Part shown: piece by piece, positions 15,755 through 24,719 of the stretch
Layout: each line of letters begins with the position of its first letter
Position numbering within the stretch: position 1 is the first letter of the stretch
Assembly (NCBI RefSeq): GCF_001634625.1
Contig: NZ_LRSE01000003.1
Location: 186,001 to 250,000, forward strand
DNA from: Croceicoccus bisphenolivorans
GTDB taxonomy: Bacteria > Pseudomonadota > Alphaproteobacteria > Sphingomonadales > Sphingomonadaceae
Reading direction: 5' to 3'
DNA: 64,000 nucleotides
Made by a program: the position numbers and the translations under genes
Notes under the pieces: model-generated
The model's input: the letters and a program-made list of their open reading frames with translations, nothing else
The model's database searches: none
Told to the model about the DNA's origin: nothing

Positions 15755-16663
15755 ATGGTAGAGCGCGGCAACTCCCTGAAATGGCTTCTTTCGTGCGGGC
15801 TGCTCGCACTTTCCGCCTGCGGCAGCACGCCTGTCGTGGAAACCGAGGATGAACCCATCGTGCCTGCCTCGCCGGATCCGGTCGCGCCTTCGCCGGTCGC
15901 ATCCGGGGCAGACAACAAACTCGCCGCCGGGTTCGCCCCTATCGCCTTCGATCTTGCCGGATCGAGCTGGCTGGTCATCGCCATCGACGGCGAACCTCTC
16001 GCCGAGCGCTATTCCGATCTCGCCACCGTCCATTTCACCGATTCGATGCTTTACTGGCAGGCCTGCAACCACCACGAGGGTCTTTACGTGAAAACGCGGG
16101 CCAGCTTCGCCGCCGGCCCCGCCATGGCGACGCTGGTGGCCTGCCCGCAGGGAAGCCCTGACGGCGCGATGGCGCAAGTGCTCGGCAATCGCCCGCTCAT
16201 CTCCCGCAATGCCGAGGGGAAGATCATGCTGACATCCGACAAGGGCAGCCTGACCCTCTCCCAGATGGAAAGCGCCTATCGCGATACGCCCGCCCCGCCG
16301 CTGGAGGCAGGGCCGTTCCGCCTGATGATAGCTGACGGCGGCGCGCGCCCGCCGGTGCTATCATTCAAGGGCGGGGACTTCGCGGTCTGGATGGACTGCC
16401 CCGACGCGATCCGCGGACAGGCCAACGTGCGCAAGGGCCGGATGGCGACCAGTGACGTTGCCGTGCAGACAACGTGCGACAGCCACCGGCAGACGGCAAT
16501 GCGCACGCTGGGCGATTTTCTGGCTCGCGGCCCCTCCATCGCACGTGGAGCCAATGGCGAACTGATGCTCAGCGACGGCGAGACCGTCATCTTCGGGCGC
16601 CAGTGCCATCCCGATCCGTCCCCTTGCGAGTATGTGGAAACGGGCGATCAGGACCGGGCATAG
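15755..16663 (+). CDS. META-domain (HslJ-like) lipoprotein
   Basis: A 302-residue predicted lipoprotein. The signal peptide carries lipobox LSAC with the lipidated Cys at residue 22, followed by a Pro/Glu-rich linker. The part near residues 70-140 resembles a META/HslJ domain (AGSSWLVIAIDGEPL, later TLVACP). The C-terminal half has another Cys-containing segment (WMDCPDAI) of unclear fold. The start is ATG at 15755; upstream codons to 15716 would delay the signal peptide. HslJ relatives are linked to envelope stress or heat; no specific function is assigned. Confidence 0.8.
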   Translation: MVERGNSLKWLLSCGLLALSACGSTPVVETEDEPIVPASPDPVAPSPVASGADNKLAAGFAPIAFDLAGSSWLVIAIDGEPLAERYSDLATVHFTDSMLYWQACNHHEGLYVKTRASFAAGPAMATLVACPQGSPDGAMAQVLGNRPLISRNAEGKIMLTSDKGSLTLSQMESAYRDTPAPPLEAGPFRLMIADGGARPPVLSFKGGDFAVWMDCPDAIRGQANVRKGRMATSDVAVQTTCDSHRQTAMRTLGDFLARGPSIARGANGELMLSDGETVIFGRQCHPDPSPCEYVETGDQDRA

Positions 16664-16677
16664 GCGGTTGTGGCGGC

Positions 16678-16705
16678 TTGTCACGGCGCGCGGGTGTCCT
16701 ATCTT
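16678..16705 (+). promoter_or_regulatory. Putative promoter of the phoH-ybeY-corC operon
   Basis: TTGTCA at 16678-16683, a 16-bp spacer and TATCTT at 16700-16705 fit a sigma70-type promoter about 80 bp upstream of the phoH GTG. This is the only good match in the 119-bp gap. Confidence 0.45.
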
Positions 16706-16782
16706 CAACAGGTAACCGAGTCGCGCGGGGCCCGAACCTGACGGGAACCGGCAACCCGCCCGGCGCCGAACAAGGATATCGA

Positions 16783-17847
16783 GTGAGCCGCAAGCAAGCG
16801 CGCGTTCCAGCATCCGTCAACGGCAACGGCCACGAAGCCGCTGCAAGCACCCCCGCTGTACCCATGGCCGCGACGCACAGCCGCGCCCGCACCGAAATGG
16901 AGTTCGAGAACCCCGAAGTTCTCGGCATGCTGTTCGGGCAGTTCGATGCCAATCTGGTCCATATAGAGAACCGGCTGGGCGTCTATATCTCGGCCCGCGG
17001 CAACCGCATCCAGATCGAGGGACCGGAAGAAGCCGTCGCCCGCGCCCGCGATGTCCTGTCGGGCATGCACACCCGCCTGAAACAGGGGTTCGAACTGGAT
17101 CAGGGCGCGGTGGAATCGCTGATCGCGATGTCGAACGAGCCGACGCTGGAAGGGATCATCACCGGCAACGACAAACGCCCGCCGGTCATGATCCGCACCC
17201 GCAAGAAGACGATCGTGCCCCGTTCGGCCGCACAGATCGACTACATGCAGGCGCTCACCAGCAACGAAGTGATCTTCGCGCTCGGCCCGGCAGGTACGGG
17301 CAAGACCTACCTCGCCGTCGCGCAGGCGGTTGCGCAGCTCATCACCGGATCGGTCCAGCGCCTGATCTTGTCGCGCCCTGCGGTGGAAGCGGGCGAGCGT
17401 CTGGGCTTCCTGCCCGGCGACATGAAGGAAAAGGTCGATCCCTACCTGCGCCCGCTCTACGATGCACTTTACGATTGCCTGCCGGCCGAACAGGTCGAAC
17501 GCCGGATCGCCAGCGGAGAGATCGAGATCGCACCGATCGCCTTCATGCGCGGCCGCACGCTGGGTGATGCCTTCGTCATCCTCGACGAGGCGCAGAACAC
17601 CACGCCCGCCCAGATGAAGATGTTCCTCACCCGTTTCGGCCAGAACAGCCGGATGGTGGTGTGCGGAGACCCGCGGCAGGTCGATATCCCCGGCGGCGAT
17701 TCCTATTCCGGCCTTGCCGACGCGGTAAAGCGGCTGGAAGGGATCGAGGGGATCGCGGTTTCGCGCTTTACTGCGGCAGACGTGGTGCGCCACCCGATCG
17801 TGGGCCGCATCGTCGACGCTTACGAGGGCCCCGACGCGATCCCATGA
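16783..17847 (+). CDS. PhoH family ATPase
   Basis: A 354-residue cytoplasmic P-loop NTPase of the PhoH/YbeZ group. Walker A is GPAGTGKT near residue 170, Walker B is FVILDEAQNTT, and the C-terminal motif is GDPRQVD. The N-terminal part resembles a KH-like RNA-binding segment. The start is GTG 16783 with AAGGA six bases upstream. The stop overlaps the ybeY ATG. YbeZ-type PhoH proteins work with YbeY in RNA processing, which fits this order. Confidence 0.94.
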   Translation: MSRKQARVPASVNGNGHEAAASTPAVPMAATHSRARTEMEFENPEVLGMLFGQFDANLVHIENRLGVYISARGNRIQIEGPEEAVARARDVLSGMHTRLKQGFELDQGAVESLIAMSNEPTLEGIITGNDKRPPVMIRTRKKTIVPRSAAQIDYMQALTSNEVIFALGPAGTGKTYLAVAQAVAQLITGSVQRLILSRPAVEAGERLGFLPGDMKEKVDPYLRPLYDALYDCLPAEQVERRIASGEIEIAPIAFMRGRTLGDAFVILDEAQNTTPAQMKMFLTRFGQNSRMVVCGDPRQVDIPGGDSYSGLADAVKRLEGIEGIAVSRFTAADVVRHPIVGRIVDAYEGPDAIP

Positions 17848-18347
17848 CTTCCCCTGTACTGGAACTGGATGTCGATCCGATCTGGGGGGATTCGATCGAC
17901 TGGGACGGCTGGGCAGCAGAAACTGCCGCTGCCGTGGCCGCCGAAGTCCCTGAAATCGCGAGTGAGGACATCCTTGTCAGCGTCGTGCTGGCCGATGACG
18001 AGGAAGTGCACGGCCTGAACCGCCAATGGCGCGGAAAAGACAAGCCTACCAATGTATTGAGCTTTCCCATGCTGTCGCGAGAAGAACTTTTACGCGTCGC
18101 CGAATGCCCCGGCGCGCCGGCCATGCTGGGCGATATCATCATGGCGTTCGGGGTCTGTTCGCGAGAGGCGGACGAAAAATCTGTTGCACTTGCGAACCAC
18201 GCGACCCATTTGCTTGTCCACGGCCTGCTCCATCTCGTCGGTTACGACCACGAGGAGAGTGTTGAAGAAGCCGTGGCGATGGAGACGCTTGAGACGCGAA
18301 TCCTCGCCGGACTGGGCATTCCCGACCCCTACGGGGACAGGGCCTGA
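17844..18347 (+). CDS. ybeY: Endoribonuclease YbeY (rRNA maturation factor)
   Basis: A 167-residue single-strand endoribonuclease needed for 16S rRNA 3' maturation and ribosome quality control. The zinc motif HGLLHLVGYDH lies near residues 123-133, and NVLSFPM is also typical. The ATG at 17844 overlaps the phoH stop (ATGA), which excludes the longer upstream open frame. Confidence 0.95.
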   Translation: MTSPVLELDVDPIWGDSIDWDGWAAETAAAVAAEVPEIASEDILVSVVLADDEEVHGLNRQWRGKDKPTNVLSFPMLSREELLRVAECPGAPAMLGDIIMAFGVCSREADEKSVALANHATHLLVHGLLHLVGYDHEESVEEAVAMETLETRILAGLGIPDPYGDRA

Positions 18348-18372
18348 CCCGTAAAGGAGTGAGACAGCCGCC

Positions 18373-19323
18373 ATGACGGACGGCGACTTCAGTGGTGATT
18401 CGCGCAACCCGGAGCCTGAGCGACGGGGCGAGAAGCGATTCCTGTGGAACCGGATCCGCGATTTCTTCGACGGGAACGAGGGCGACCAGTCCCTGCGTGC
18501 CCAGATCGAGGAAGCGATCGACGAGCATGAAGAGGAAGAGCAGCGCGACGGGCTTCCGCCGGAAAAGGGTGATCTTTCCCCGATCGAGCGCCAGATGCTC
18601 CGCAATCTCCTGCATTTCAGCGAACACGATGCCGACGACGTGGCGATCCCGCGCGGAGAAATCATCGCCATCGACCGGGCATCGAGCTGGGAAGAGCTTG
18701 TCGCGACCTTTGCCGAGCACGGCCATTCGCGCATGCCGGTCTATTCCGAAACACTCGACCATGTCATCGGCATGATGCACATCAAGGATGTCTTCCCCTA
18801 CCTCGCCTGCGACAAGACGCCGCCGGCGGACTGGACGAAGCTGATGCGCCAGCCACTTTACGTGCCGCAGGCGCGCGGTGCTCTCGACGTGCTTGCCGAC
18901 ATGCGTGCACGCCGCGTCCACCTTGCCATCGTGGTCGATGAATATTCGGGAACGGACGGGATCATCACGATCGAGGATCTGGTCGAAGAGATCGTCGGCG
19001 ATATCGAGGACGAGCATGACGACGCGCCGGTCGATCTGCTGGTCCCGCTGGACGAGGGCATGTGGGATGCCGACGCCCGCACCGAACTGGAAGAAGTCGC
19101 CCGCCGCGTCGATCCGCGCCTTGCCGAAGTGGAAGAGGCCGTCGATACGCTGGGCGGGCTTGCCTTCGTACTGGCTGAAAAGGTGCCGGTCGTGGGCGAG
19201 ATCATGGATCACGAAAGCGGCTGGAAACTTGAAGTGATCGCCGGCAACGAACGCCATGTCGAACGGCTTCGCCTGCATCCGCCAGTCGTCGAACACGAAA
19301 CCACGGAAGACCAGGCGGCGTGA
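18373..19323 (+). CDS. corC: CorC/HlyC-type CBS-pair protein
   Basis: A 316-residue cytoplasmic protein with two CBS domains (about residues 80-200, including [19 protein letters not shown] and [20 protein letters not shown]) and a C-terminal CorC_HlyC domain. The N-terminus is acidic and charged and lacks a membrane domain. The family is associated with divalent cation efflux and sits next to ybeY in many proteobacteria. The next gene starts within its stop (TGATG). Confidence 0.92.
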   Translation: MTDGDFSGDSRNPEPERRGEKRFLWNRIRDFFDGNEGDQSLRAQIEEAIDEHEEEEQRDGLPPEKGDLSPIERQMLRNLLHFSEHDADDVAIPRGEIIAIDRASSWEELVATFAEHGHSRMPVYSETLDHVIGMMHIKDVFPYLACDKTPPADWTKLMRQPLYVPQARGALDVLADMRARRVHLAIVVDEYSGTDGIITIEDLVEEIVGDIEDEHDDAPVDLLVPLDEGMWDADARTELEEVARRVDPRLAEVEEAVDTLGGLAFVLAEKVPVVGEIMDHESGWKLEVIAGNERHVERLRLHPPVVEHETTEDQAA

Positions 19324-20207
19324 TGCTGTCCCGTCGCCTGCCGCCCTTGCGCTCGCTGGAAGCTTTCGTGCGCATATCCCGCCTCGGTTCGGCCAAGGCG
19401 GCGGCGGACGAGCTTGCCATCAGCCCCTCTGCACTGTCGCGCCGGCTTTCGGCGCTGGAAGAGTTTACCGGCAAGAAGCTGTTCAACCGCAAGCACCAGG
19501 CCATGACGCTGACCGAGGATGGCCAAGCGCTGTTCGAAGCGGTGGCCCCCATCCTTGACGAGCTTGCCGAACAGATCGGCCGTCAGATGGCCGACAGCAA
19601 GATCATGCGCCTGCGCCTTGGCGTCATGCCCCTTTTCGGCGGCCAGCGCCTGATGCCGCGCCTGCCCGAACTGCGCAGGCTCTATCCCACGCTGCACATC
19701 GATCTCGATTCCTCGGCCCATCCGGTGCCGAAGCTGGGCGATACGCTGGATGCGGCGATCACGCTGGCCGACGAGCCGGATGCGAAGCTGCATTGCGTGC
19801 GTCTCGATCACAACCGGGTCCATGCCATCGCATCGCGCCAGCTGGTAAAGGAACTGGGCGACGTCCCCGATCCGGTAAAGCTTTCGAAACAAAGCTTCCT
19901 GCTCCATTCCGAAATGGTGAAAAGCTTCGATGTCTGGCGCGAGGCGACGGGCATGGGCGACAAGTATTTGCCCACCGTGGACCATTTCGACAGCGGGCCG
20001 CTCCTGCTGGAGGCTGCGGCACAGGGACTGGGCATTGCAATCATGCATGGCGACCACATCGCACGATCGAACGACAATCGTCTGGCCACACTATACGACC
20101 TGAATGTCGAAAGCCCCTACAGCTACTGGTTCGTGTGCAAGCCGCGCGCGCTGGAAAGCCGCCCGGTGCGCATATTCCACGACTGGCTGGTCAGCGCCGG
20201 GCTCTAA
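19323..20207 (+). CDS. LysR family transcriptional regulator
   Basis: A 294-residue LysR regulator. The N-terminal HTH covers roughly residues 5-64 (LRSLEAFVRISRLGSAKAAA, then SPSALSRRLSALE), followed by a type 2 periplasmic-binding-like effector domain. In domain layout it resembles GcvA/AmpR. ATG 19323 overlaps the corC stop; a GTG one codon earlier is possible. Being the last gene of the phoH operon rather than divergent from a target is unusual for LysR. The target is unknown. Confidence 0.9.
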   Translation: MLSRRLPPLRSLEAFVRISRLGSAKAAADELAISPSALSRRLSALEEFTGKKLFNRKHQAMTLTEDGQALFEAVAPILDELAEQIGRQMADSKIMRLRLGVMPLFGGQRLMPRLPELRRLYPTLHIDLDSSAHPVPKLGDTLDAAITLADEPDAKLHCVRLDHNRVHAIASRQLVKELGDVPDPVKLSKQSFLLHSEMVKSFDVWREATGMGDKYLPTVDHFDSGPLLLEAAAQGLGIAIMHGDHIARSNDNRLATLYDLNVESPYSYWFVCKPRALESRPVRIFHDWLVSAGL

Positions 20208-20213
20208 TCGTCC

Positions 20214-21098
20214 TCACTCCGCCGGATGAATGCGGTTCACCGGCGGGGGACCGATGGCATTCCTTTCCACAGACAGCGCCGCTCCTGCATCGTCGATTGC
20301 CGCGACCCAGGTCAGGCAGTCCGCCAGGCGGCGCATGTAGTGCTTGGCGACAGGATTGATCGTCGTCTGGCAGTCGATGACATAACCGTCCCACTCCTTG
20401 TCATTCGTCAGCACTCTGACCCAGGCGGCAACTTCACCGGATTCCGAAACGGAGACGTGCACCGGGGCTTTCCAGTCCCCTGCCGGGGCCAACGCAGTGC
20501 CGCTGGCATTGGGATTGAACAGGTAGCTGGACAACGTGGCGGGTAACGCGCCGTCTTCGGCGACCAGTTTTTTCAGGACGTGATCGGCGATCCGCCCGCC
20601 CAGCGAGTGCCCGGCAAGGGCAACGGGAACAGAGGCATACCCGCCCTCGTCAAGCCCGGCCCTCACTTGCCGGTAAGTCGTCAGACCCCGCGGTCCCTGC
20701 CGCCCCAGCAAGGTGCCGTGCCACCAGTCCTTCGGCCCCTCTGTTCCGCGATAGACGAGCACGACCTCGGACAATCCGCCCTTCTCGTCAAACCGGTCGA
20801 ACAGGGAATAGGCATAGCCGTAATGGTCATCGACGGTCGCGTACCGCTCTTTCAGATCGGGCGGCAGGAGATATTCGCGGTCGAGATAATCGTCGCTCTC
20901 CTCCGCCTCCTGCCAATAGGCATTCTGGGCGAGCTGCGCATAGCCCCATGTCTGGCGAGCGACTTCGCGCGATCGGGGGCACCATCCACCCTCGCCCGCG
21001 CAGTCGTGCGGCAGGCGGGTGATCCGGTGCGTGCACCCGCCCAGCAGCAAGACTGCGGGCAGGAGCGTTATCGCAATGGCGCGAGCCGGCAGCTTCAT
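20214..21098 (-). CDS. Lipase-like lipoprotein
   Basis: A 294-residue predicted lipoprotein with an alpha/beta-hydrolase fold. The signal peptide ends in lipobox LGGC with Cys at residue 22. The nucleophile elbow AGHSLGG puts the catalytic Ser near residue 165, and VVLVYRGTEG resembles the class 3 lipase oxyanion region. The start is ATG 21098 (MKLPARAIAI); upstream codons to 21179 only add Arg-rich sequence. It is convergent with lysR by 6 bp. The substrate is unknown. Confidence 0.88.
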   Translation of the reverse strand: MKLPARAIAITLLPAVLLLGGCTHRITRLPHDCAGEGGWCPRSREVARQTWGYAQLAQNAYWQEAEESDDYLDREYLLPPDLKERYATVDDHYGYAYSLFDRFDEKGGLSEVVLVYRGTEGPKDWWHGTLLGRQGPRGLTTYRQVRAGLDEGGYASVPVALAGHSLGGRIADHVLKKLVAEDGALPATLSSYLFNPNASGTALAPAGDWKAPVHVSVSESGEVAAWVRVLTNDKEWDGYVIDCQTTINPVAKHYMRRLADCLTWVAAIDDAGAALSVERNAIGPPPVNRIHPAE

Positions 21099-21129
21099 GC
21101 TTGCCGCCCCGCGCCGGTCACGTTTTCGT

Positions 21130-21591
21130 TCAGGCAACCGTCGCCTTGACGATCTTGCCGGGGTTTGCCGGCGGCTCACCCTTGGGCAGGGCGTCGATCA
21201 CGTCCATGCCACTCTCCACTTCGCCCCAGACGGTGTACTGGCGGTCGAGGAAACGGGCGTCGTCGAAGCAGATGAAGAACTGCGAGTTCGCGCTGTGCGG
21301 TGCGCTGGTGCGCGCCATCGAGCAGACACCGCGAACGTGCGGGTGGTCGTTGAACTCGGCCTGCAGGTCGGGCTTGTCCGAACCGCCCATGCCGGTCCCG
21401 TTGGGGCAGCCGCCCTGCGCCATGAAGCCGGGGATGACGCGGTGGAACTTCACGCCGTCATAGAACCCTTCGCCGGCCAGTTCCTTGATGCGCGCGACAT
21501 GGCCCGGAGCAATCTCGGGAAGCAGCTTGATGACAACGTCCTTGGGTGCGCCGTCGCCGGTGTCGATGGAAAAGGTGAGAGTTTCGGCCAT
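21130..21591 (-). CDS. Peptidyl-prolyl cis-trans isomerase, cyclophilin type
   Basis: A 153-residue cyclophilin without a signal peptide, so probably a cytoplasmic PPIase of the PpiB kind. Visible motifs are FYDGVKFHRVIPGFMAQGG with the catalytic Arg, SANSQFFIC, and VWGEVESGMDVID. ATG 21591 is used; the open frame to 21636 adds no conserved sequence. A 288-bp divergent gap separates it from mgtE. Confidence 0.95.
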   Translation of the reverse strand: MAETLTFSIDTGDGAPKDVVIKLLPEIAPGHVARIKELAGEGFYDGVKFHRVIPGFMAQGGCPNGTGMGGSDKPDLQAEFNDHPHVRGVCSMARTSAPHSANSQFFICFDDARFLDRQYTVWGEVESGMDVIDALPKGEPPANPGKIVKATVA

Positions 21592-21730
21592 GTCAGCTCC
21601 AGAATAGGTGGTTACGGGCACACGGTCGCATCGCACGTCCGGGCACCCCTATGGAACGCGGATATAGGGATTGGTCCGGCAAAGTCATCCCCGCTCTATC
21701 CCCGATCGCTCCCCAGACCTGCCCACAGGA

Positions 21731-21739
21731 TTATCCACA
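21731..21739 (+). promoter_or_regulatory. Perfect DnaA box (TTATCCACA)
   Basis: An exact match to the 9-mer DnaA consensus lies in the 288-bp gap between the cyclophilin gene and mgtE, flanked by related but degenerate CCCACAGGA and CTGTCCCCA. No AT-rich unwinding region is present, so it is more likely a regulatory or titration site than an origin. The rest of the gap contains the mgtE leader with GAAGGG before its ATG. Confidence 0.5.
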
Positions 21740-21879
21740 AGCTGTCCCCAGCCGTACCATGAATGGTTCCGGTGAACACCGGCTTGTTAGGCGGTTGCTT
21801 TTGCGGCGCAGCATTCTAGTTACAGTCGCAAGGTCATGCCGCGCCGGCGACCTCTCCACCAACGCAAGCGAAGGGCAAG

Positions 21880-23352
21880 ATGGACCGCGACGATCCCTCC
21901 CTGCTGGAAAAAGAGCGCGCTGGCGAGGAAGAGGTGCTGCGCGTGAAAGAGCGTGATGCCGCGCGCGCGGAGGATGAGAAGGCGGGCGAGATCGAGCATC
22001 TCGACGAAGACGATCGCCTGACCCGCGAATATGTCGAGGCGGTTCGCGACGCCGTCGACGAAGGTGACGACGACCGTGTCTTCGATCTGGTCGAACCGCT
22101 GCACCCCGCCGACATCGCCGACCTTGTCGAGCTGATCCCGGCAGAGGAACGCCCCGCCCTCGGCAAGGCCATTGCCGAACTGATGACCGGCGAGGTCATC
22201 TCCGAACTGAACGAACACGTTCGCGACGAACTGTTCGAGGACCTGTCTGCCGACGCGGTTGCCCAGATCGCAGAGCAGATGGAGACCGACGACGCGGTCG
22301 CGCTGATCGAGGATCTGGAGGAGGACGAGCAACGCGCCGTCCTTGCCGAACTCGACCCCGAAGACCGCGCCGCGATCGAGGATGCGCTGTCGTTTCCGGA
22401 GGAATCGGCAGGCCGCCTGATGCAGCGCGACCTGGTCGCGGTGCCCGAACACATCACCGTCGGCGACCTCATCGACTACCTGCGCGACAACGGCGACCTC
22501 ACCACCGAGTTCTGGGAAGTCTTTGTCGTCGACCCTGCCCACCGTCCGGTCGGCACGTGCCAGCTTTCGTGGATCCTGCGCACGCCGCGCCACATCGCCA
22601 TCGGCGACGTGATGAAGCGCGACCAGACCCTGATCCAGGCGACGATGGACCAGGAAGAGGTTGCCCTTCGCTTCCAGAAATATGCCCTGATCTCCGCCGC
22701 CGTAGTCGACAGTTCGGGCCGGTTGATCGGCCAGATCACGGCCGACGATATCGTGCACATCATCCAGGAAGAGGCGAGCGAAGACGCCCTGTTGATGAGC
22801 GGTGCGGGCGAAGGCGACATCAACCAGCCGATCCGCCAGTCCTATTCCGAACGCGTGCGCTGGCTGATCGCGAACCTTGGCACTGCGCTCATCGCCTCGC
22901 TCATCATCGCGATGTTCGGTGCGGCGATCGAGAAACTGGTCGCGCTGGCGGTTCTGATGCCCATCGTGGCATCCATTGGCGGCAATGCGGGCACGCAGAC
23001 GATGGCCGTTTCGGTCCGCGCGCTGGCCATGAACCAGCTGACCCAGTCGAACACCGTGCGCGTGCTGTGGCGCGAAATGCGGGTCGCCCTGCTGAACGGC
23101 GTGACGGTCGCCGCCCTGATCGGCGGCGCGACGGCCTTTATCTTCCAGCCGTTGCTTGGCGTGGTCATCGCGGTGGCGGTCGTGATCAACATCATCACTG
23201 CCGGACTCGCAGGCGTTGCCGTGCCCGTGCTGTTCGATCGGCTGGATCAGGACCCTGCGGTCGCATCCTCCGTCTTCGTCACGATGATCACCGATTCGAT
23301 GGGTTTCTTCGCTTTCCTCGGCCTTGCGGTGGCATCGGGACTGGTAGGTTAG
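21880..23352 (+). CDS. mgtE: Magnesium transporter MgtE
   Basis: A 490-residue Mg2+ channel of the inner membrane. An acidic N-terminal MgtE_N domain (to about residue 165) and two CBS domains (about 165-300) act as the cytoplasmic Mg sensor. Five membrane helices follow from about 310, including the conserved pore segment MPIVASIGGNAGTQTM. In this frame it starts MDRDDPSLLEKERAG; GAAGGG precedes the ATG. DUF1489 follows after 23 bp. Confidence 0.95.
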   Translation: MDRDDPSLLEKERAGEEEVLRVKERDAARAEDEKAGEIEHLDEDDRLTREYVEAVRDAVDEGDDDRVFDLVEPLHPADIADLVELIPAEERPALGKAIAELMTGEVISELNEHVRDELFEDLSADAVAQIAEQMETDDAVALIEDLEEDEQRAVLAELDPEDRAAIEDALSFPEESAGRLMQRDLVAVPEHITVGDLIDYLRDNGDLTTEFWEVFVVDPAHRPVGTCQLSWILRTPRHIAIGDVMKRDQTLIQATMDQEEVALRFQKYALISAAVVDSSGRLIGQITADDIVHIIQEEASEDALLMSGAGEGDINQPIRQSYSERVRWLIANLGTALIASLIIAMFGAAIEKLVALAVLMPIVASIGGNAGTQTMAVSVRALAMNQLTQSNTVRVLWREMRVALLNGVTVAALIGGATAFIFQPLLGVVIAVAVVINIITAGLAGVAVPVLFDRLDQDPAVASSVFVTMITDSMGFFAFLGLAVASGLVG

Positions 23353-23375
23353 CGCACACATCCCATATCGGGTCG

Positions 23376-23768
23376 ATGCCGCTTCACCTGACCAAGATCG
23401 CCTTCGGCGCGAAAAGTTACGCCGACATCGAGAACTGGTTCGCCAATCGCCCGCGCGTATCGCTGACGACGCGCTATTGCCCGAAGCGGGTCGAGGAGCT
23501 GGAAGGCGGATCGCTCTACTGGATTCACGAACACGCCATCGTCGCGCGCAGCCCGATCATCGGGTTTGCGCAGCTGGAAAACGGGCGCTGGTCGATCGAT
23601 CTCGAACCGCGCCTGATCCGCGTCCATTCGCGCCCCAAGCGCGCGCATCAGGGCTGGCGTTACCTGAAGGACGAAGACGCCCCGCCCGATCTGGCCGAAG
23701 GGGACGATGCCGGCGATGTCCTGCCCGGCAAGCTGCTGGGCAAGCTTTCCAAACTGGGCCTTGTCTAG
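23376..23768 (+). CDS. DUF1489 family protein
   Basis: A 130-residue conserved alphaproteobacterial protein of unknown function, recognised by the opening MPLHLTKIAFG, the central GGSLYWIHEHAIVARSPI and the Arg-rich HSRPKRAHQGWRYL. The gene lies in a different frame from a long spurious open frame, and ATG 23376 was chosen for the family start. It follows mgtE on the same strand and converges with nudC 12 bp away. Confidence 0.88.
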   Translation: MPLHLTKIAFGAKSYADIENWFANRPRVSLTTRYCPKRVEELEGGSLYWIHEHAIVARSPIIGFAQLENGRWSIDLEPRLIRVHSRPKRAHQGWRYLKDEDAPPDLAEGDDAGDVLPGKLLGKLSKLGLV

Positions 23769-23780
23769 ACCGCCATTCGT

Positions 23781-24650
23781 TTAAGGCTGTTCAAGCCAGA
23801 TTCGCAGCAAGCGGTGCGCAATGGCATAGCGCGGCGGCGGGATGAACGCACCGGTCCGGCCCGACATAGCCTCTCGCACTTCGGCTTCGGTAAACCAGCG
23901 CGCGTCGGCCAGCTCGGTCCTGTCCACCACGATCCGTTCGTGGAACGTGACGCCGGTGCAACCGATCATCAGTTGCGAGGGCATCGGCCATGCCTGGCTG
24001 GCGACATAGCGGACCTGCGCGACGGGCAGCCCCGCCTCCTCCATCACTTCACGGCGAACGGCTTCCTCCACCGTTTCGCCCGGCTCCACAAAACCCGCCA
24101 ACGCGGAATAGCGCCCCTCGCCCCAGCCAAGGCCCCGCCCCAGCAGCACCCTGCGGTTACCGTCGTCCGCGCGATGTTCGATGGTCATGATCGTCACCGG
24201 ATCGACGCGCGGGAAATGCTGGGCGCCGCAATCCTCGTTCAGGCACGAACGCTGCCAGCCGCCCTTGGCGATGGCAGTATGCGAACCGCATTGCGCGCAG
24301 AACCTGTGCCGCGCGTGCCAGTCGACGATACTGCGCGCACCGGCATAAATCCCGAACTGCCGGTCGTGCAACGAACCCATGGCATTGATGAAGCCTGCGC
24401 GGTCACCGAATACCGGGCGGCGCGGGACGGCTGCGAAACATCCCCTGTCACCATCCAGCCCCAGGAATACCAGTTCGGCATCCTCGTCCACTTCGGCCAG
24501 AGAGCCCCACGTCAGCGCACCATCGTCGCCCTGAACGGGAAGCAACCCGGTCAGCCGAAGAACGCGCGCGCGCATCCCCATCAGGCTGGACAATGCATCG
24601 GGATCGGCCCTGATATGATCGGCGCGATCCAGTTCGGTGATCATGGGCAT
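23781..24650 (-). CDS. nudC: NAD(+) diphosphatase (NudC-like Nudix hydrolase)
   Basis: Cleaves NADH/NAD+ to nicotinamide mononucleotide and AMP, and in the family also removes NAD caps from RNA. The 289-residue protein contains a zinc ribbon (CAQCGSH, then CLNEDCGAQHFPR) and a Nudix box, GFVEPGETVEEAVRREVMEE, followed by the SQAWPMPSQLM motif diagnostic of NudC. The start is uncertain: ATG 24650 is chosen over TTG 24713, which would place it 7 bp from the mutY stop. Confidence 0.93.
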   Translation of the reverse strand: MPMITELDRADHIRADPDALSSLMGMRARVLRLTGLLPVQGDDGALTWGSLAEVDEDAELVFLGLDGDRGCFAAVPRRPVFGDRAGFINAMGSLHDRQFGIYAGARSIVDWHARHRFCAQCGSHTAIAKGGWQRSCLNEDCGAQHFPRVDPVTIMTIEHRADDGNRRVLLGRGLGWGEGRYSALAGFVEPGETVEEAVRREVMEEAGLPVAQVRYVASQAWPMPSQLMIGCTGVTFHERIVVDRTELADARWFTEAEVREAMSGRTGAFIPPPRYAIAHRLLRIWLEQP

Positions 24651-24719
24651 GGTGTGTTCGGGCAATGCAGGTCCTCCTGCCAGAGGCTTAGGGAGCGCTT
24701 GGCGCCAAGGCAATCGCCG

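Noticed and set aside
21721-21760. Replication origin at the DnaA box
   Set aside because: Only one perfect box, no AT-rich unwinding element, and none of the usual origin-linked genes nearby.
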